Positions 28,341 through 37,282 of a DNA stretch of 64,000 bases are shown here, piece by piece. Location: assembly GCA_963826035.1 (NCBI GenBank), contig CAWGVZ010000015.1, positions 62,001 through 126,000 of the forward strand, read 5' to 3'. The notes under the pieces were generated by a model. It saw nothing but the letters and a program-made list of their open reading frames with translations. It had not been told where the DNA came from and searched no databases. Source of the DNA: Actinophytocola sp963826035. Lineage in GTDB: Bacteria; Actinomycetota; Actinomycetes; Mycobacteriales; Pseudonocardiaceae. The position numbers were made by a program, and so were the translations under genes. The stretch's first letter is position 1. Each line of letters begins with the position of its first letter.

Positions 28341-30335
28341 GTGGTAACGGCGGACTGTGAACCTGCGATCCTATGTGCGACACGCGTGGAGATGGCGGGC
28401 AGTGTGGAGCCTCCCCCACGCGGGTGTGGGTTGACGGAATCTGTCCGAGGATGGGACGCGCTGGAGGTTGTGACGACGAAGCAGGAGTGTTCGACTGTCG
28501 GGTGTGTACGCCAGGCCGCGTTCACGACCCGGGTGAAGCCCGCATGGTGCACCAGGTGCATAGACGACATCCTGCGGCAACATGGTCTTGAGCCCGTCGA
28601 ACCGTTCACCAGCCCCAGAGCGTGGCGGTTAACCAGATGCCTGGACTGTGGTGTGCAGGCTCACTATCGGCTCGAACACATCGCGACGAGCAGCAGGAAG
28701 AACTGCCAGGCGTGCCACTGGAAGGAGTGGGCCGCCGAGCAGCGCGAGCAGCCATGGCACGAGTTCGAGCGCTCGATGATCGAGTTGTTGCATAACTACA
28801 CACCGGCGCAGATTCTCGACGCGATGCCGACCCCGGAGGTGCGCGAATTCCTGGAGTCGGGGTGGTGGCCAACAGAGCGGATAATCGCCGATCTGAATGA
28901 GAACGGTTTCGACCTTATAGCCACTATCGTCGAGGTCAACGACGGAAACGATCCGGTGGTCATCCAGTGCCGCGATTGTCAGAGGATCAGCGTCAAACGT
29001 ATGGGTGATGTCGGCTGGGGATGCACATGCTCACGTAACACTCGCGCGTCGAACCCGAGCCTTCCCCGCGCGGAGAGAGTGCTTCTGGCCGAGTCGCAGT
29101 CCCCGGCACTGCGGTGGTGGGACCATGAACTCAACGACGAAGCGACATTCCGCACCGTGACCGTGCGAGCGACCCGCGCGTGCCGCTGGGTGTGCCCGGA
29201 CTGCGGGCTGCGGTTCGAGACGATGGTCAACCACATGGCAGACCGGCCGTCCTGCCCGGACTGTGCAACGAAGAGACATGCGGAGTGGCAGGACGAGTAT
29301 GAACGCTGGAAGATCACTCCGATTGCGGACGTGCCCGAACTGGCGACGGCATGGGCCGACGAGGACGATCCTCGGAAGGTGATGGTCACCGGCGGCGTGG
29401 GGTTGAGGCGGTTTCGTTGTCCGAGCGGGCATCACCCCCGCATCGACCCGCTGCGCTTCCTCCAGTCCGGATGTCCACATTGCCGCAGTGCGCGGACAGC
29501 GCAGGAGAAGAAGTGGCTCGCCGACACCCTGCCGGAGATCGCCGCCCAGTGGCACCCGTCCCGTAACGGCAAGCGGACCCCGGAGAACGTGGTGTGGGAC
29601 TCCAAGCGGACAGTGTGGTGGCGGGCGGACTGTTGCGGGCACGAGTGGCAGGAGTCCGTAAAGGATAGGGACAAGTACCACCGGCTGCGTTGCCCAGTCT
29701 GCCGCACGATCCTGGAGTCGTTGGCATGGCAGGATCCGGGTTTAGCTGCGGAGTGGAGCCCGGCGAACCCGGTGAGCCCGTGGTACGTGCGTCCACACGG
29801 CAAGACCGCGTTCGTGCCGGAGTGGGTATGCGCGACCAACCCGGCGCACGTGTGGCGGATGCCGCTCAGCTCACGTTCAAACGGGGCCGAGTGCCCGGAG
29901 TGTCGCGAGGCCGGCAAATCCCGGGTCGAACTGGACCACCACGCTGCCGCTGTGGAAGCCTTTGGCAACTCCCGGTCGGGCATGACCGTCCGAGACGACG
30001 CATTCACCACACGCAGCTCGTGGACGACCGACATCAGCGTCGACCTCGACGGACGCACCCTCGTCATCGAGTACGACGGCGCGTACTGGCACGCGGCGGA
30101 GGCCAAGCGGCTTGTCGACGAACGCAAAAGCCAGGACCTGCTCGCCGCCGGACACCTGCTCGTACGGTTACGAGAAGACGACCTTCCTCCGCTGTTCATC
30201 GACCATCCCCGATACCGCGAAATACGCGTCTACTCCACAGCCCCTCGACCACACGCCGTCATGAACCACATCCGCGACTGGATAGAACAGCTGGAGTCGG
30301 ATGGCCCAGCGCCCTCGGCCAGCCAGCAGGTGTAG
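28341..30335 (+). CDS. multi-zinc-ribbon protein with C-terminal Vsr-like (PD-(D/E)XK) nuclease
   Basis: Up to 664 residues. The start is uncertain: the GTG at 28341 has GGAAGGG upstream, and the GTG at 28470 gives a more natural N-terminus (TTKQECSTVGC). At least seven CxxC pairs form zinc ribbons across residues 50-530. Several resemble the DUF4379 repeat (AAQWHPSRNGKRTPENVVW, CCGHEWQESVKDR). From about 555 comes a restriction-endonuclease fold: TDISVDLDGRTLVIEYDGAYWH, then DLLAAGHLLVRLREDDLP, the signature of Vsr/DUF559-like nucleases. The combination suggests a DNA-recognising nuclease in defence. The gene appears intact, unlike its upstream neighbours. Confidence 0.78.
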   Translation: MVTADCEPAILCATRVEMAGSVEPPPRGCGLTESVRGWDALEVVTTKQECSTVGCVRQAAFTTRVKPAWCTRCIDDILRQHGLEPVEPFTSPRAWRLTRCLDCGVQAHYRLEHIATSSRKNCQACHWKEWAAEQREQPWHEFERSMIELLHNYTPAQILDAMPTPEVREFLESGWWPTERIIADLNENGFDLIATIVEVNDGNDPVVIQCRDCQRISVKRMGDVGWGCTCSRNTRASNPSLPRAERVLLAESQSPALRWWDHELNDEATFRTVTVRATRACRWVCPDCGLRFETMVNHMADRPSCPDCATKRHAEWQDEYERWKITPIADVPELATAWADEDDPRKVMVTGGVGLRRFRCPSGHHPRIDPLRFLQSGCPHCRSARTAQEKKWLADTLPEIAAQWHPSRNGKRTPENVVWDSKRTVWWRADCCGHEWQESVKDRDKYHRLRCPVCRTILESLAWQDPGLAAEWSPANPVSPWYVRPHGKTAFVPEWVCATNPAHVWRMPLSSRSNGAECPECREAGKSRVELDHHAAAVEAFGNSRSGMTVRDDAFTTRSSWTTDISVDLDGRTLVIEYDGAYWHAAEAKRLVDERKSQDLLAAGHLLVRLREDDLPPLFIDHPRYREIRVYSTAPRPHAVMNHIRDWIEQLESDGPAPSASQQV

Positions 30336-30722
30336 AACTCGCAGCCTGGCGGTGTCGCGGAAACCGCCTCCGTGGCGACCAGACCATGACTATCTTCGCT
30401 AGAGCAACGAATTCGTGCTCTCCACAGTTAGGTCGACGCACTACCCCTCCGCAAACTAGCCTTGGCGCGGTGTGCTGACCACCCCCGACGGCTGAAACGA
30501 CGTTGGCAGCCATGTCCGGACGACGGTCCGCGCCTACTCACATGCGTGGCGGCATTCGTTTCACCTGCGGCAAGCCAGAGGTGATGACGTGGGTGTTGCC
30601 CGAGGTGGTGGACTACAGCCGCCCATGCACGCACCGTTCGCCTTCCTGTCGAGAGAGACCACCGCAGCTATTCCGCGTCGCTCGCGGAGTTGACAGCGGG
30701 TGAATTTGAGTCGATCTCAGGG
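30336..30722. other. intergenic region, no gene recognised
   Basis: Only short unconvincing frames are present. Composition changes here from GC-rich to visibly AT-richer, marking the boundary of the next acquired segment. Confidence 0.4.
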
Positions 30723-31373
30723 CTATCCTTGAATCGATACCGGTTCACTTTGATTCCATATCTGGTCAAACGCTGTCCCCATTCCCACTATAAGCTCACG
30801 CGTTCCTACGGTATTTGCCTCTACGAACGAGTGCTCTACCGGATAAATGCCATCGTGCTCGGACAGAAAGGCGCCTATTATCATAGCTCTATCGTTGGCT
30901 ATTCCAACATGAAATGTTGGAGCGAGTGGATTTCTTCGCACTTCAATCTCCTTTACGGTCCCTCTCTTCATCAGTAATGCCCACTTGTACACAAGCGAAT
31001 CATCCGAAACAACCAGGCGAATATGATCAATGCGCGCACCAGATTGAGATACTATCCCGTAATAGCTCAATGAGTCGTGCGCCAGGATTCTCAACCTAGG
31101 CGTCCGGTTCATACTTGCGAGTACTCGCATGACACCATCGGAGAACCCTATCTTTACTACTGTCCCGCGAACTGCGCTTAATTGTCGATCAATTGATTTG
31201 AAGAAAAGCAGTAATGCCACCCCTAGGATGACAGTCCGTGCGCCAGGCGCATCCAGCAAGGAGTTCTCAGGCAGGGCAGCAGCTGCTCCTTCTAACGCAA
31301 GTAAGACGAACAGCACTGAATACGCGGTTCGTCGCTCCACGACTTCCCAGACCTCGGACAACGTTGCCACCAT
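30723..31373 (-). CDS. membrane-anchored protein of unknown function, atypical composition
   Basis: A 216-residue protein. Two N-terminal membrane helices, YSVLFVLLALEGAAAAL and ARTVILGVALLLFF, are followed by a soluble domain of about 150 residues. That domain has alternating strands and helices (LRILAHDSLSYYGIV, IDHIRLVVSDDS, FHVGIANDRAMIIGAF), reminiscent of phospholipase-D-like folds but without an HKD motif. Codon use is clearly less GC-biased than the neighbours, which indicates recent acquisition. It stands alone. No family was recognised with confidence. Confidence 0.62.
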   Translation of the reverse strand: MVATLSEVWEVVERRTAYSVLFVLLALEGAAAALPENSLLDAPGARTVILGVALLLFFKSIDRQLSAVRGTVVKIGFSDGVMRVLASMNRTPRLRILAHDSLSYYGIVSQSGARIDHIRLVVSDDSLVYKWALLMKRGTVKEIEVRRNPLAPTFHVGIANDRAMIIGAFLSEHDGIYPVEHSFVEANTVGTRELIVGMGTAFDQIWNQSEPVSIQG

Positions 31374-31938
31374 TTACTCGTCCTCATAGTTTATGTGGAT
31401 CTGCTATAGGAGGGAGTCCCATCAGTTCGATCTCTTATAGATCGCCTCCCTGCCTCCTCTTGTGTTGTACATCGCGCTGGACGTCACTACGTTTCTAGGT
31501 TGCTGAAGGTCGCAGGTAGTCGCGCGGAACGTCGACGGACGAGCTGGCAGTAACCATGAAATTTGCGGGCTGACGATCCCAACTAAGTGACTGGTCGTTC
31601 CTCAACTCTGCACTGAGGATGCCCGAGGGTAACCGGAGGGTGACGCGACGACCCAAAGCGGCGCTCTGTACTACCCCGGCGTGCGTATCGCCTGACCGAC
31701 GCCGACCAGTCCGGGCCCGACGTGTCGTGGGGTCGCGGAGGACTACTCCGCACTGTTGCTCAAGCATGTGGCCGCGCGGCCCACTGCTTCGACACCGAGG
31801 TTCCGGGCCGGCTCACTGCCGAACATGCGACCGAGCGGGATGTGGCGCAACCTTCCTGCCGGCGCGAACCGTGCTTCGAGGGCGCCATGAACGCCGCTCG
31901 GTCAGACGGCGCCGACCCTGGCGTGTTCTGATCGGGGT
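31374..31938. other. stretch without a confident gene
   Basis: A reverse frame at 31495-31767 ends with a plausible segment (LPSGILSAELRNDQSLSWDR), possibly the tail of a lost gene. Forward frames here are Arg-rich noise. The right part merges into the IS5-type remnant. Confidence 0.3.
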
Positions 31939-32437
31939 TTGTTCACCGCAACGGTGGGTGGAGAAGATCTTCCGGTCGAGGATCACATGGGCCAGTCCGT
32001 CGGCCTTGGCCCTCGTAAGGGCGTCGTGCAGGTCGGGGCGCCTGGTCGGCGAGCACGTCGATGGCCTCGTCGAGGTAGCGGTACCTGGTGGCCCGGGGAG
32101 ATCCCGTGGTCCCGCGCCAACGCGGTGACCTCGACGGCTTGGCGGAACAAACGCAACCCCCAATTCCGCTTGGCGAAAGCAGTCAACGCCCTGCTGTTCT
32201 TGCGGGTGCCGCGGCTACGGCGTTCGAGGTGGAGCAGACGGCTGAGGTACTGGGCGAGTTCGCGCGGAACGTCGAGCATGGCTCGATAGGCGATCACGTG
32301 GAGTCCTATGGTGAAGATGATCTTTGGTGAGTTTCTTAAACCAGGGACTCCACGGCCTCATCTTCAGGCCCACCCAGGTCATCCCCACCGCACAGCCGGC
32401 CCACCTGCCTCAAGCTGATCTTGGTGAAATCACTTAA
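31939..32437 (-). mobile_element. decayed, truncated relative of the IS5-type element
   Basis: The reverse-strand frame from 32297 starts MIAYRAMLDVPRELAQYLSR and continues ERRSRGTRKNSRAL, nearly identical to the transposase at 6542-7372. It then loses frame within about 70 residues; further fragments (ADGLAHVILDRKIFS) follow in another frame. Only the N-terminal third of the transposase survives. GGTGAAATCACTT near 32424-32436 looks like a mutated form of the right terminal repeat of the 6522-7518 element. The left end is missing. Confidence 0.75.
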
Positions 32438-32543
32438 CGAGCATCGTCACACGAAGTTGTGACGGACCGCCATACTCGCGGCAGCGTTGAGGTCATGGCG
32501 CACCGTCCGGCTACCCGCTGGACGATCGCTCTGACAATCAGCT

Positions 32544-33314
32544 TCACCTCTCAGGATGCTCAGGGTGCGGTGCGTCCCGCATCAGATAGCCAGATGCCAA
32601 TAGGTCGATATGCCTCAGGGGATCGTCACCAAGATCCGGGTTCTGTAGGAGTTCAGTTAGCGCAGTCATGATATCGCCATCACCGACTCCGCCAGCCATG
32701 CCGTGCTCGTGTAGTGCATTCATTCGGGCGCCGTGCAGCGTCATCTCCCGATCGAGCGAATCGGGTTCAGCGGCCAACTGTCGGATCGTGCGGCGCGCTA
32801 CGAGGAGGCCATCAACACGACCGGTAAGTAGTAAAAAGTAACCTGCGGAGAGAGGGCCAACCCGCGTTGCACCGTAGGTCGAACCACCCATGGCGTTCCA
32901 TGGCGGCCGGAAGCCGAATTTTTGAAGATGTGCCTCGATTAGCTGCCCTTCGCCGATGGCGATGATCTCGGTTGGTGTATCGAGACCAAGCTGCTCAAGC
33001 AGGGCGACGGCTGCGGACTGAACAATAATGCTGTAGCCAAGCTTCGGATGTTCCCCAAACCACTCGTCAATCTTCGTCCGCTTATTTCCTTTCGCCGACG
33101 ATCCTGCGAATCCGTTGTGTTGGGCGAATCGCTGCTCGATGTTCTTGGCCAGTCCGACATAGAGGACATCGCGGCTCTCTGGATCCCAAAAACAGTACAC
33201 ACCCGACGGGTGCCAGTTGGGCCCATGGACTGGCAGAAGCTCACGCAGAGCATCGCGTATCTCCTTGCGCTCGTCTGAGCGGTAGCTGTCGCGAATAACA
33301 GTGGCCAGTGTCAT
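32544..33314 (-). CDS. GIY-YIG nuclease domain protein
   Basis: About 256 residues from the ATG at 33314; upstream in-frame starts would add up to 16 residues. The motif pair is SGVYCFW (residues 37-43) and DVLYVGLAKNIEQRFAQHN (49-67), giving the GIY-YIG core with the conserved Arg in EQRF. EGQLIEAHLQKFGFRPPWN supplies the Glu and Asn. The remaining 120 residues are helical and unassigned. Family members are homing, repair or restriction nucleases; the substrate is unknown. Divergent small genes follow on the plus strand. Confidence 0.8.
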   Translation of the reverse strand: MTLATVIRDSYRSDERKEIRDALRELLPVHGPNWHPSGVYCFWDPESRDVLYVGLAKNIEQRFAQHNGFAGSSAKGNKRTKIDEWFGEHPKLGYSIIVQSAAVALLEQLGLDTPTEIIAIGEGQLIEAHLQKFGFRPPWNAMGGSTYGATRVGPLSAGYFLLLTGRVDGLLVARRTIRQLAAEPDSLDREMTLHGARMNALHEHGMAGGVGDGDIMTALTELLQNPDLGDDPLRHIDLLASGYLMRDAPHPEHPER

Positions 33315-33373
33315 GGTGATCTCAACGTACATGAACGCGGGCAGCTTCAGACCTACGTGCACACGCTTCGACT

Positions 33374-33664
33374 TTGGCCGGAGGAGAGACGAGCTTCGAA
33401 ATCCCGCCCGACCCGAACTGGGAGACGGCCAGGTACGCCTGTCAGCAGCCCGAACAGCTGGAGAAGTGGACCGCCGCCATGGAGGAGCAACGCGAGGAGA
33501 GCGAACGCAAGGAAGCTGAACGTGACGAGCGCGAACAGCGGACCCTGAAGGTGGCTGAGGACTCGCTGGCCGAGGCCCACAAGTCCCAAATCATCACCGC
33601 GTGGTCCGTGGCCATTGCGCTCGTCTCCCTGATCGTCGCGGTGATCGCGGTCGTCGTGGCCTAG
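33374..33664 (+). CDS. small coiled-coil protein with C-terminal membrane helix
   Basis: A protein of up to 96 residues; the TTG at 33374 lacks a good ribosome site, so the front may be truncated. It has a charged coiled coil (EEQREESERKEAERDEREQR, residues 37-56), then one membrane helix (AIALVSLIVAVIAVVVA) at the very C-terminus, a tail-anchored topology. The stop codon TAG is inside the target duplication of the following IS4 element, so the insertion left the protein unchanged. Confidence 0.6.
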   Translation: MAGGETSFEIPPDPNWETARYACQQPEQLEKWTAAMEEQREESERKEAERDEREQRTLKVAEDSLAEAHKSQIITAWSVAIALVSLIVAVIAVVVA

Positions 33665-33667
33665 CCA

Positions 33668-35147
33668 CAATGCCGCTGATTTAGGCGGTAGCAGGGCCTG
33701 TAGCCTGCCCTCTTGTGGATCTTGAGGTGGATGGTGGGACTGGCCGAAGCTTGGCCGACCAGGCGGCGGTGGGTGTGCTGGCTCGGACGTTTCCGGTCGA
33801 GTTGGTGGATCGTGTGATCGATCAGTTCTGGGTGCGGGAACAGCGTGTCCGGAAGTTGCCGGCTCGGTTGGTGTTCTATTTCGTTTTGGTTCTGTGCCTG
33901 TTTCCGCAAGAGTCGTACCGGTCGGCGATGAAGATTCTGATGAAGGCTTTTGGTCGAGGTGCGGATGCTTCTTCGGTGCCGACGGCTGAAGCGATCGGGA
34001 ACGCTCGTCGTCGGTTGGGTGCCGATGCTGTGGAGACGATCGTCCGTCAGGTGATACAGCCTGTCGCGAGTCCGGATACACAGGGTGCCTGGTATCGGGA
34101 GTGGCGGTTGGTCGCGTTTGACGGCACTACGTTCACGGTGCCGGACACCACGGAGAACGATGCCCAGTTCGGTCGGCCGGGTACCGGTCGTGGCGATGGG
34201 AAAGGCGCGTATCCGCAAACGCAGGCCGCGTGTTTGGTCGAACTGGGCACGCATGCGGTGTTCGACGCTCGTCTCGAGCCGTACCGGGTCTCGGAAAACA
34301 AGTTGATCGAGGAGATGTTCACCGCGCTGCGCCCGGGGATGCTGGCGCTCGCCGATCGCGGTATCTACTCGGCCGAGCGCTGGGTGCGTGCGGCAGCGAC
34401 GGGCGCTGACCTGCTGTGGCGGGTGCCATCGAACCTCGTCCTGCACCCGGTGGAGATCCTGGCCGACGGCTCCTACATCGCCGAGATCACACCGCCCAGG
34501 AAATCCGGAGTGGCGCCGTTTCGAGTTCGCGTCATCGAATACAAGCTGCCCGCCGTCACGGACGGCAAAGACGAACTGTATCGACTGGTGACCACCATCC
34601 TGGATCCCGCGCAAGCACCGGCGAAGGACCTGGCTATCGTGTATCACGAGCGGTGGGACATCGAAGGGTTCTTCAAGCAGATCAAGAGTGTTCAACTCAA
34701 CGCCGAAAGGATCTTTCGATCCAAGTCGCCAGACGGTGTCCGACAAGAATTCTGGGCACATCTCGGAGTGCACTTCGCTACGATGCGCATCACGGTGGAC
34801 GCCGCCCATCAAGCCAAGCTGGACCCCGACCGAATTTCCCACAAAGACACCGTCCGCATCATCCGGTCCAGGATATGGATACCGGACTCTTTCCCCCCTC
34901 ACCGACCATCATGATCACTACCAGTGCCTCCTTGACGAGGTTGTCCTCGAAGTCAACATCGAGCGTCGAGACCGCAGCTATCCCAGGGTGATCAAGCGGA
35001 AGATGAGCAACTTCCCCGCCAAGAGATCCCATCACCGACAGCGGCACCGTCACAGTCGCCCACCCCACACTGCGATCGCGACCACGCCACCGTCCAAGCC
35101 CGAGTACCGCAAGCGACCAGCCAAGACAACCTAAATCAGTGGCATTG
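33668..35147 (+). mobile_element. IS4-family insertion sequence with 10-bp target duplication
   Basis: Terminal inverted repeats begin CAATGCCGCTGATTTAGG at 33668 and, reversed at 35147, CAATGCCACTGATTTAGG, differing by one base. The target duplication GGCCTAGCCA is present exactly at 33658-33667 and 35148-35157. The element is 1480 bp with one transposase gene. Intact duplication suggests a recent insertion. Confidence 0.92.
33715..35134 (+). pseudogene. IS4-family transposase, frameshifted in a C6 run near the C-terminus
   Basis: Residues 1-395 include RLVAFDGTTF and LALADRGIYS with the two catalytic Asp, and HERWDIEGFFKQIKS, the YREK-type Glu region. The first frame stops at 34914, soon after six C at 34893-34898. 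With five C the frame would continue LTDHHDHYQCLLDEVV, then NIERRDRSYPRVIKRK, to 35134, a typical IS4 tail. The catalytic core is complete, so partial function cannot be excluded. Confidence 0.87.
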
Positions 35148-35150
35148 GGC

Positions 35151-35348
35151 CTAGCCAGACGATGACCGTGAGCGGATGGTCACGCGTCCGCCGTCGCTCA
35201 CGGGTGTGCCGTCGTTGTCGAACGTCACCCAATTCAGCCCTGGTGCCTCAGCAATGTCGGTGACGGTTCGCACCCGGCCGTCCGCCGCGACCTGAACGTC
35301 GCCGGGACATAGCTCGTTCCAGTCAAGTTCCTGGATGTCATCGGTCAT
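35151..35348 (-). CDS. small conserved-looking protein, unknown function
   Basis: 65 residues from the ATG at 35348 (MTDDIQELDWNELCPGDV); in-frame starts at 35357 and 35384 are alternatives, with GTGAAG in between as the likely ribosome site. The sequence reads as a compact beta-rich domain (GRVRTVTDIAEAPGLNWVTF). Its stop falls in the CTAG of the IS4 target duplication, as does the stop of the convergent small gene on the other side of the IS. Confidence 0.5.
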   Translation of the reverse strand: MTDDIQELDWNELCPGDVQVAADGRVRTVTDIAEAPGLNWVTFDNDGTPVSDGGRVTIRSRSSSG

Positions 35349-35494
35349 ACAGGTCATCTTCACCCGGCTACCGGCCACGTACAACTGCGGTCAGTTCGGG
35401 CCGAGATTATGGCGTTCATGATCCTCTACAGGCGCAGGCGCGACTTCACAGTCACTAGTTCCGGCTGTGGGTCCCGGCGGTCAGGCCCTGGCAG

Positions 35495-35683
35495 TCAGTC
35501 GGCGCGACTACCTGCCAGGGCCTCGCTCAGCTCCCAGATCGCGCTGGCGACGATCTCGGGACGCCACTCGTCGTGCGCCAGGTCCAGCCGGGCTGGCGAG
35601 AGGTCGTCCATCCCGGGGATGCGGACGATCGCTGACCAGCCGGCGCTCGCGCACCACTGGACCCGCCATAGCTCGCCGGTCAT
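35495..35683 (-). CDS. small protein or displaced C-terminal part of the upstream gene
   Basis: 62 residues from the ATG at 35683 (MTGELWRVQWCASAGWSAIV). The frame upstream of this ATG also reads plausibly (KISVHPAPGAGLNVARPGEP) and overlaps the end of the gene at 35722-36660 in a different frame. Either this is a separate coupled gene or a one-base frameshift has split one longer protein. The function is unknown. Confidence 0.45.
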   Translation of the reverse strand: MTGELWRVQWCASAGWSAIVRIPGMDDLSPARLDLAHDEWRPEIVASAIWELSEALAGSRAD

Positions 35684-35721
35684 CGTGAGCTCGACGAGCG
35701 GTTCGCCTGGTCGCGCGACGT

Positions 35722-36660
35722 TCAGGCCGGCCCCAGGGGCGGGATGGACGCTGATCTTCCCGCCGGTGCGTGGGCGTCGCCGCGCAGGTATTCGAGCTCG
35801 TTGCGCACGGCGCGGGCACGGCCGGTGAGCTCGGCAGTCAACTGGTCCTCTTCGGACACGTCGGCAGGGTAGTCGAGCCGGGCGTTGTTGATCGTCGCCG
35901 CGATCCGGCCCGGGCGCCATACGTCCCAATTGAGCAGAGTGTCGAACATGCGCAGCCGTTCCTGCGGGTCAGCGGGGTTGGCCGGGTCGAGCAGGCCGGT
36001 CCACCCGTCGGCCGAACTCCATGCGAAGCCGACCAGCCGAGACGGAGCACGCAGGAGGGAACCGTCGCTAAGCCAGATCGGGTTGCGCACCGCGTCGGTG
36101 AGCTTGATGAAGGCCTCCAGACGCACGTCGCCGTCGACCTGGCGGGCGCCGCAGTTCACGGTGGCGCCTTGACCGGGCTCGACGAGAACGAACTGCTCGA
36201 ACGCGGATCGGATCTGGTGGCAGCGGTGCTCGAGCTCTTCGACGCTGGTGGGCGTGGCGTACTGGACATCGGCGTGGCAGACCAGGCACGGCTGGTCTGC
36301 GTGGTGCTTGGAGCCGGTCGGCGCGCCCAGTTGCTGCAGCCGGGTCGCGCCGACCTCGCCGTGCAACAGTTCCAGCGTGCTGTCATCGTGGAAAGGCTCG
36401 CCGGCGATGAGGAGGTCGTGCAGCAGCGGGTCGCGGAGCCGGTGGCTCATGTGCAGCGGCTCGGCAAAGTCGACGAGACCAGTCCAACTGCGCCAGCAGC
36501 CGGTGCTGGGGCTGATCAGCACAAGGGGCCCCGAGTACTCGGCCTTGGCAACGCTCTCGGTGGAGCGCTGCGCGATCACCTCGCGGAGTGCGGTGGTGTA
36601 GGAGAGTCCGTGTTCGGCGGCGTACCGTCGGACGGTTCGCTTGAACTCGTTGCTGGGCAT
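35722..36660 (-). CDS. conserved protein with HTH-like N-terminus, unknown function
   Basis: 312 residues from the ATG at 36660, preceded by GGAAG. The N-terminus (NEFKRTVRRYAAEHGLSYTT) resembles the ribbon-helix or HTH-like opening of small DNA-binding proteins. The middle contains GPLVLISPSTG and a CLVC pair (about 145-150). The region LVEPGQGATVNCGARQVDGD suggests a beta domain. The C-terminal 40 residues are helical (TAELTGRARAVRNELEYLRG), then Pro-rich where the reading may have shifted frame. No named family was recognised. Confidence 0.6.
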   Translation of the reverse strand: MPSNEFKRTVRRYAAEHGLSYTTALREVIAQRSTESVAKAEYSGPLVLISPSTGCWRSWTGLVDFAEPLHMSHRLRDPLLHDLLIAGEPFHDDSTLELLHGEVGATRLQQLGAPTGSKHHADQPCLVCHADVQYATPTSVEELEHRCHQIRSAFEQFVLVEPGQGATVNCGARQVDGDVRLEAFIKLTDAVRNPIWLSDGSLLRAPSRLVGFAWSSADGWTGLLDPANPADPQERLRMFDTLLNWDVWRPGRIAATINNARLDYPADVSEEDQLTAELTGRARAVRNELEYLRGDAHAPAGRSASIPPLGPA

Positions 36661-36952
36661 GGCGATCGGCTTCCTGCGGCGGTGACCCCACGCATCTCTC
36701 GCCGCGGTCCTTGATCGGCCATGGCAGTTCCGCACGGTAGCGCCGCTACTTGTCCTCGGTCGCCGGCCCCCGCGTGGGTGGGACGGCTCGGAGTAGGGCC
36801 GACGTGCGACGGCCGAAGACAACTGTACCAATCAGGTGGTCGTCCTGCAGGTTATACGCCGCGCCGGTCACGCATTCCCTCAGCTAGCTGAACCAACGAG
36901 TGTGTTTGGGTAGTCGGCCACCACAAGTCACCACTGGCGGTCCCCTCCAGCG

Positions 36953-37278
36953 GTGGTGGTTGCGGACATCGAGCTCGCCGGCCACACCATTCGCGCCGGC
37001 GAGGGTGCGATCGTCAACGAGACGGCCAACCGCGGCCCTGCCGTCTTCGCCGACCCCGGACCGGCTGGACATCACCAGGGACGCCCGCCAGCAGGTGTCC
37101 TTCGATACGAGCCGCACGCCTGCGTCGGCCACCACTGGCCAGGATGGAACTGCAGGTCGCCGACCACGCCTTCCTCCGGTGCATCCTCACCATGCGACCG
37201 GCTACTGACCTCAACCAGATCCCGTTCAAGCACGACGGGTTCGTCTACGGAGTCTACGAACTGCCCGTGACCTGGTGA
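36953..37278 (+). pseudogene. cytochrome P450 remnant (C-terminal part)
   Basis: Fragments in several frames match the end of an actinomycete P450: IELAGHTIRAGEGAIVNETANRG is split here as the post-ExxR beta region; then DRLDITRDARQQVSF before the heme loop; and finally IPFKHDGFVYGVYELPVTW-type ending, read as PFKHDGFVYGVYELPVTW, just before TGA at 37276. The cysteine loop region is present only in damaged form (EPHACVGHHW). The N-terminal two thirds are absent. This is clearly a dead gene fragment left by recombination. Confidence 0.8.
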
Positions 37279-37282
37279 CGCG

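Noticed and set aside
31619..32128. Forward ORF over the IS5-type remnant
   Set aside because: It is antisense to the decayed transposase fragment.
35770..36714. Forward ORF of 314 residues
   Set aside because: It is the antisense of the reverse-strand gene at 35722-36660, which has a ribosome site and a more natural protein sequence.
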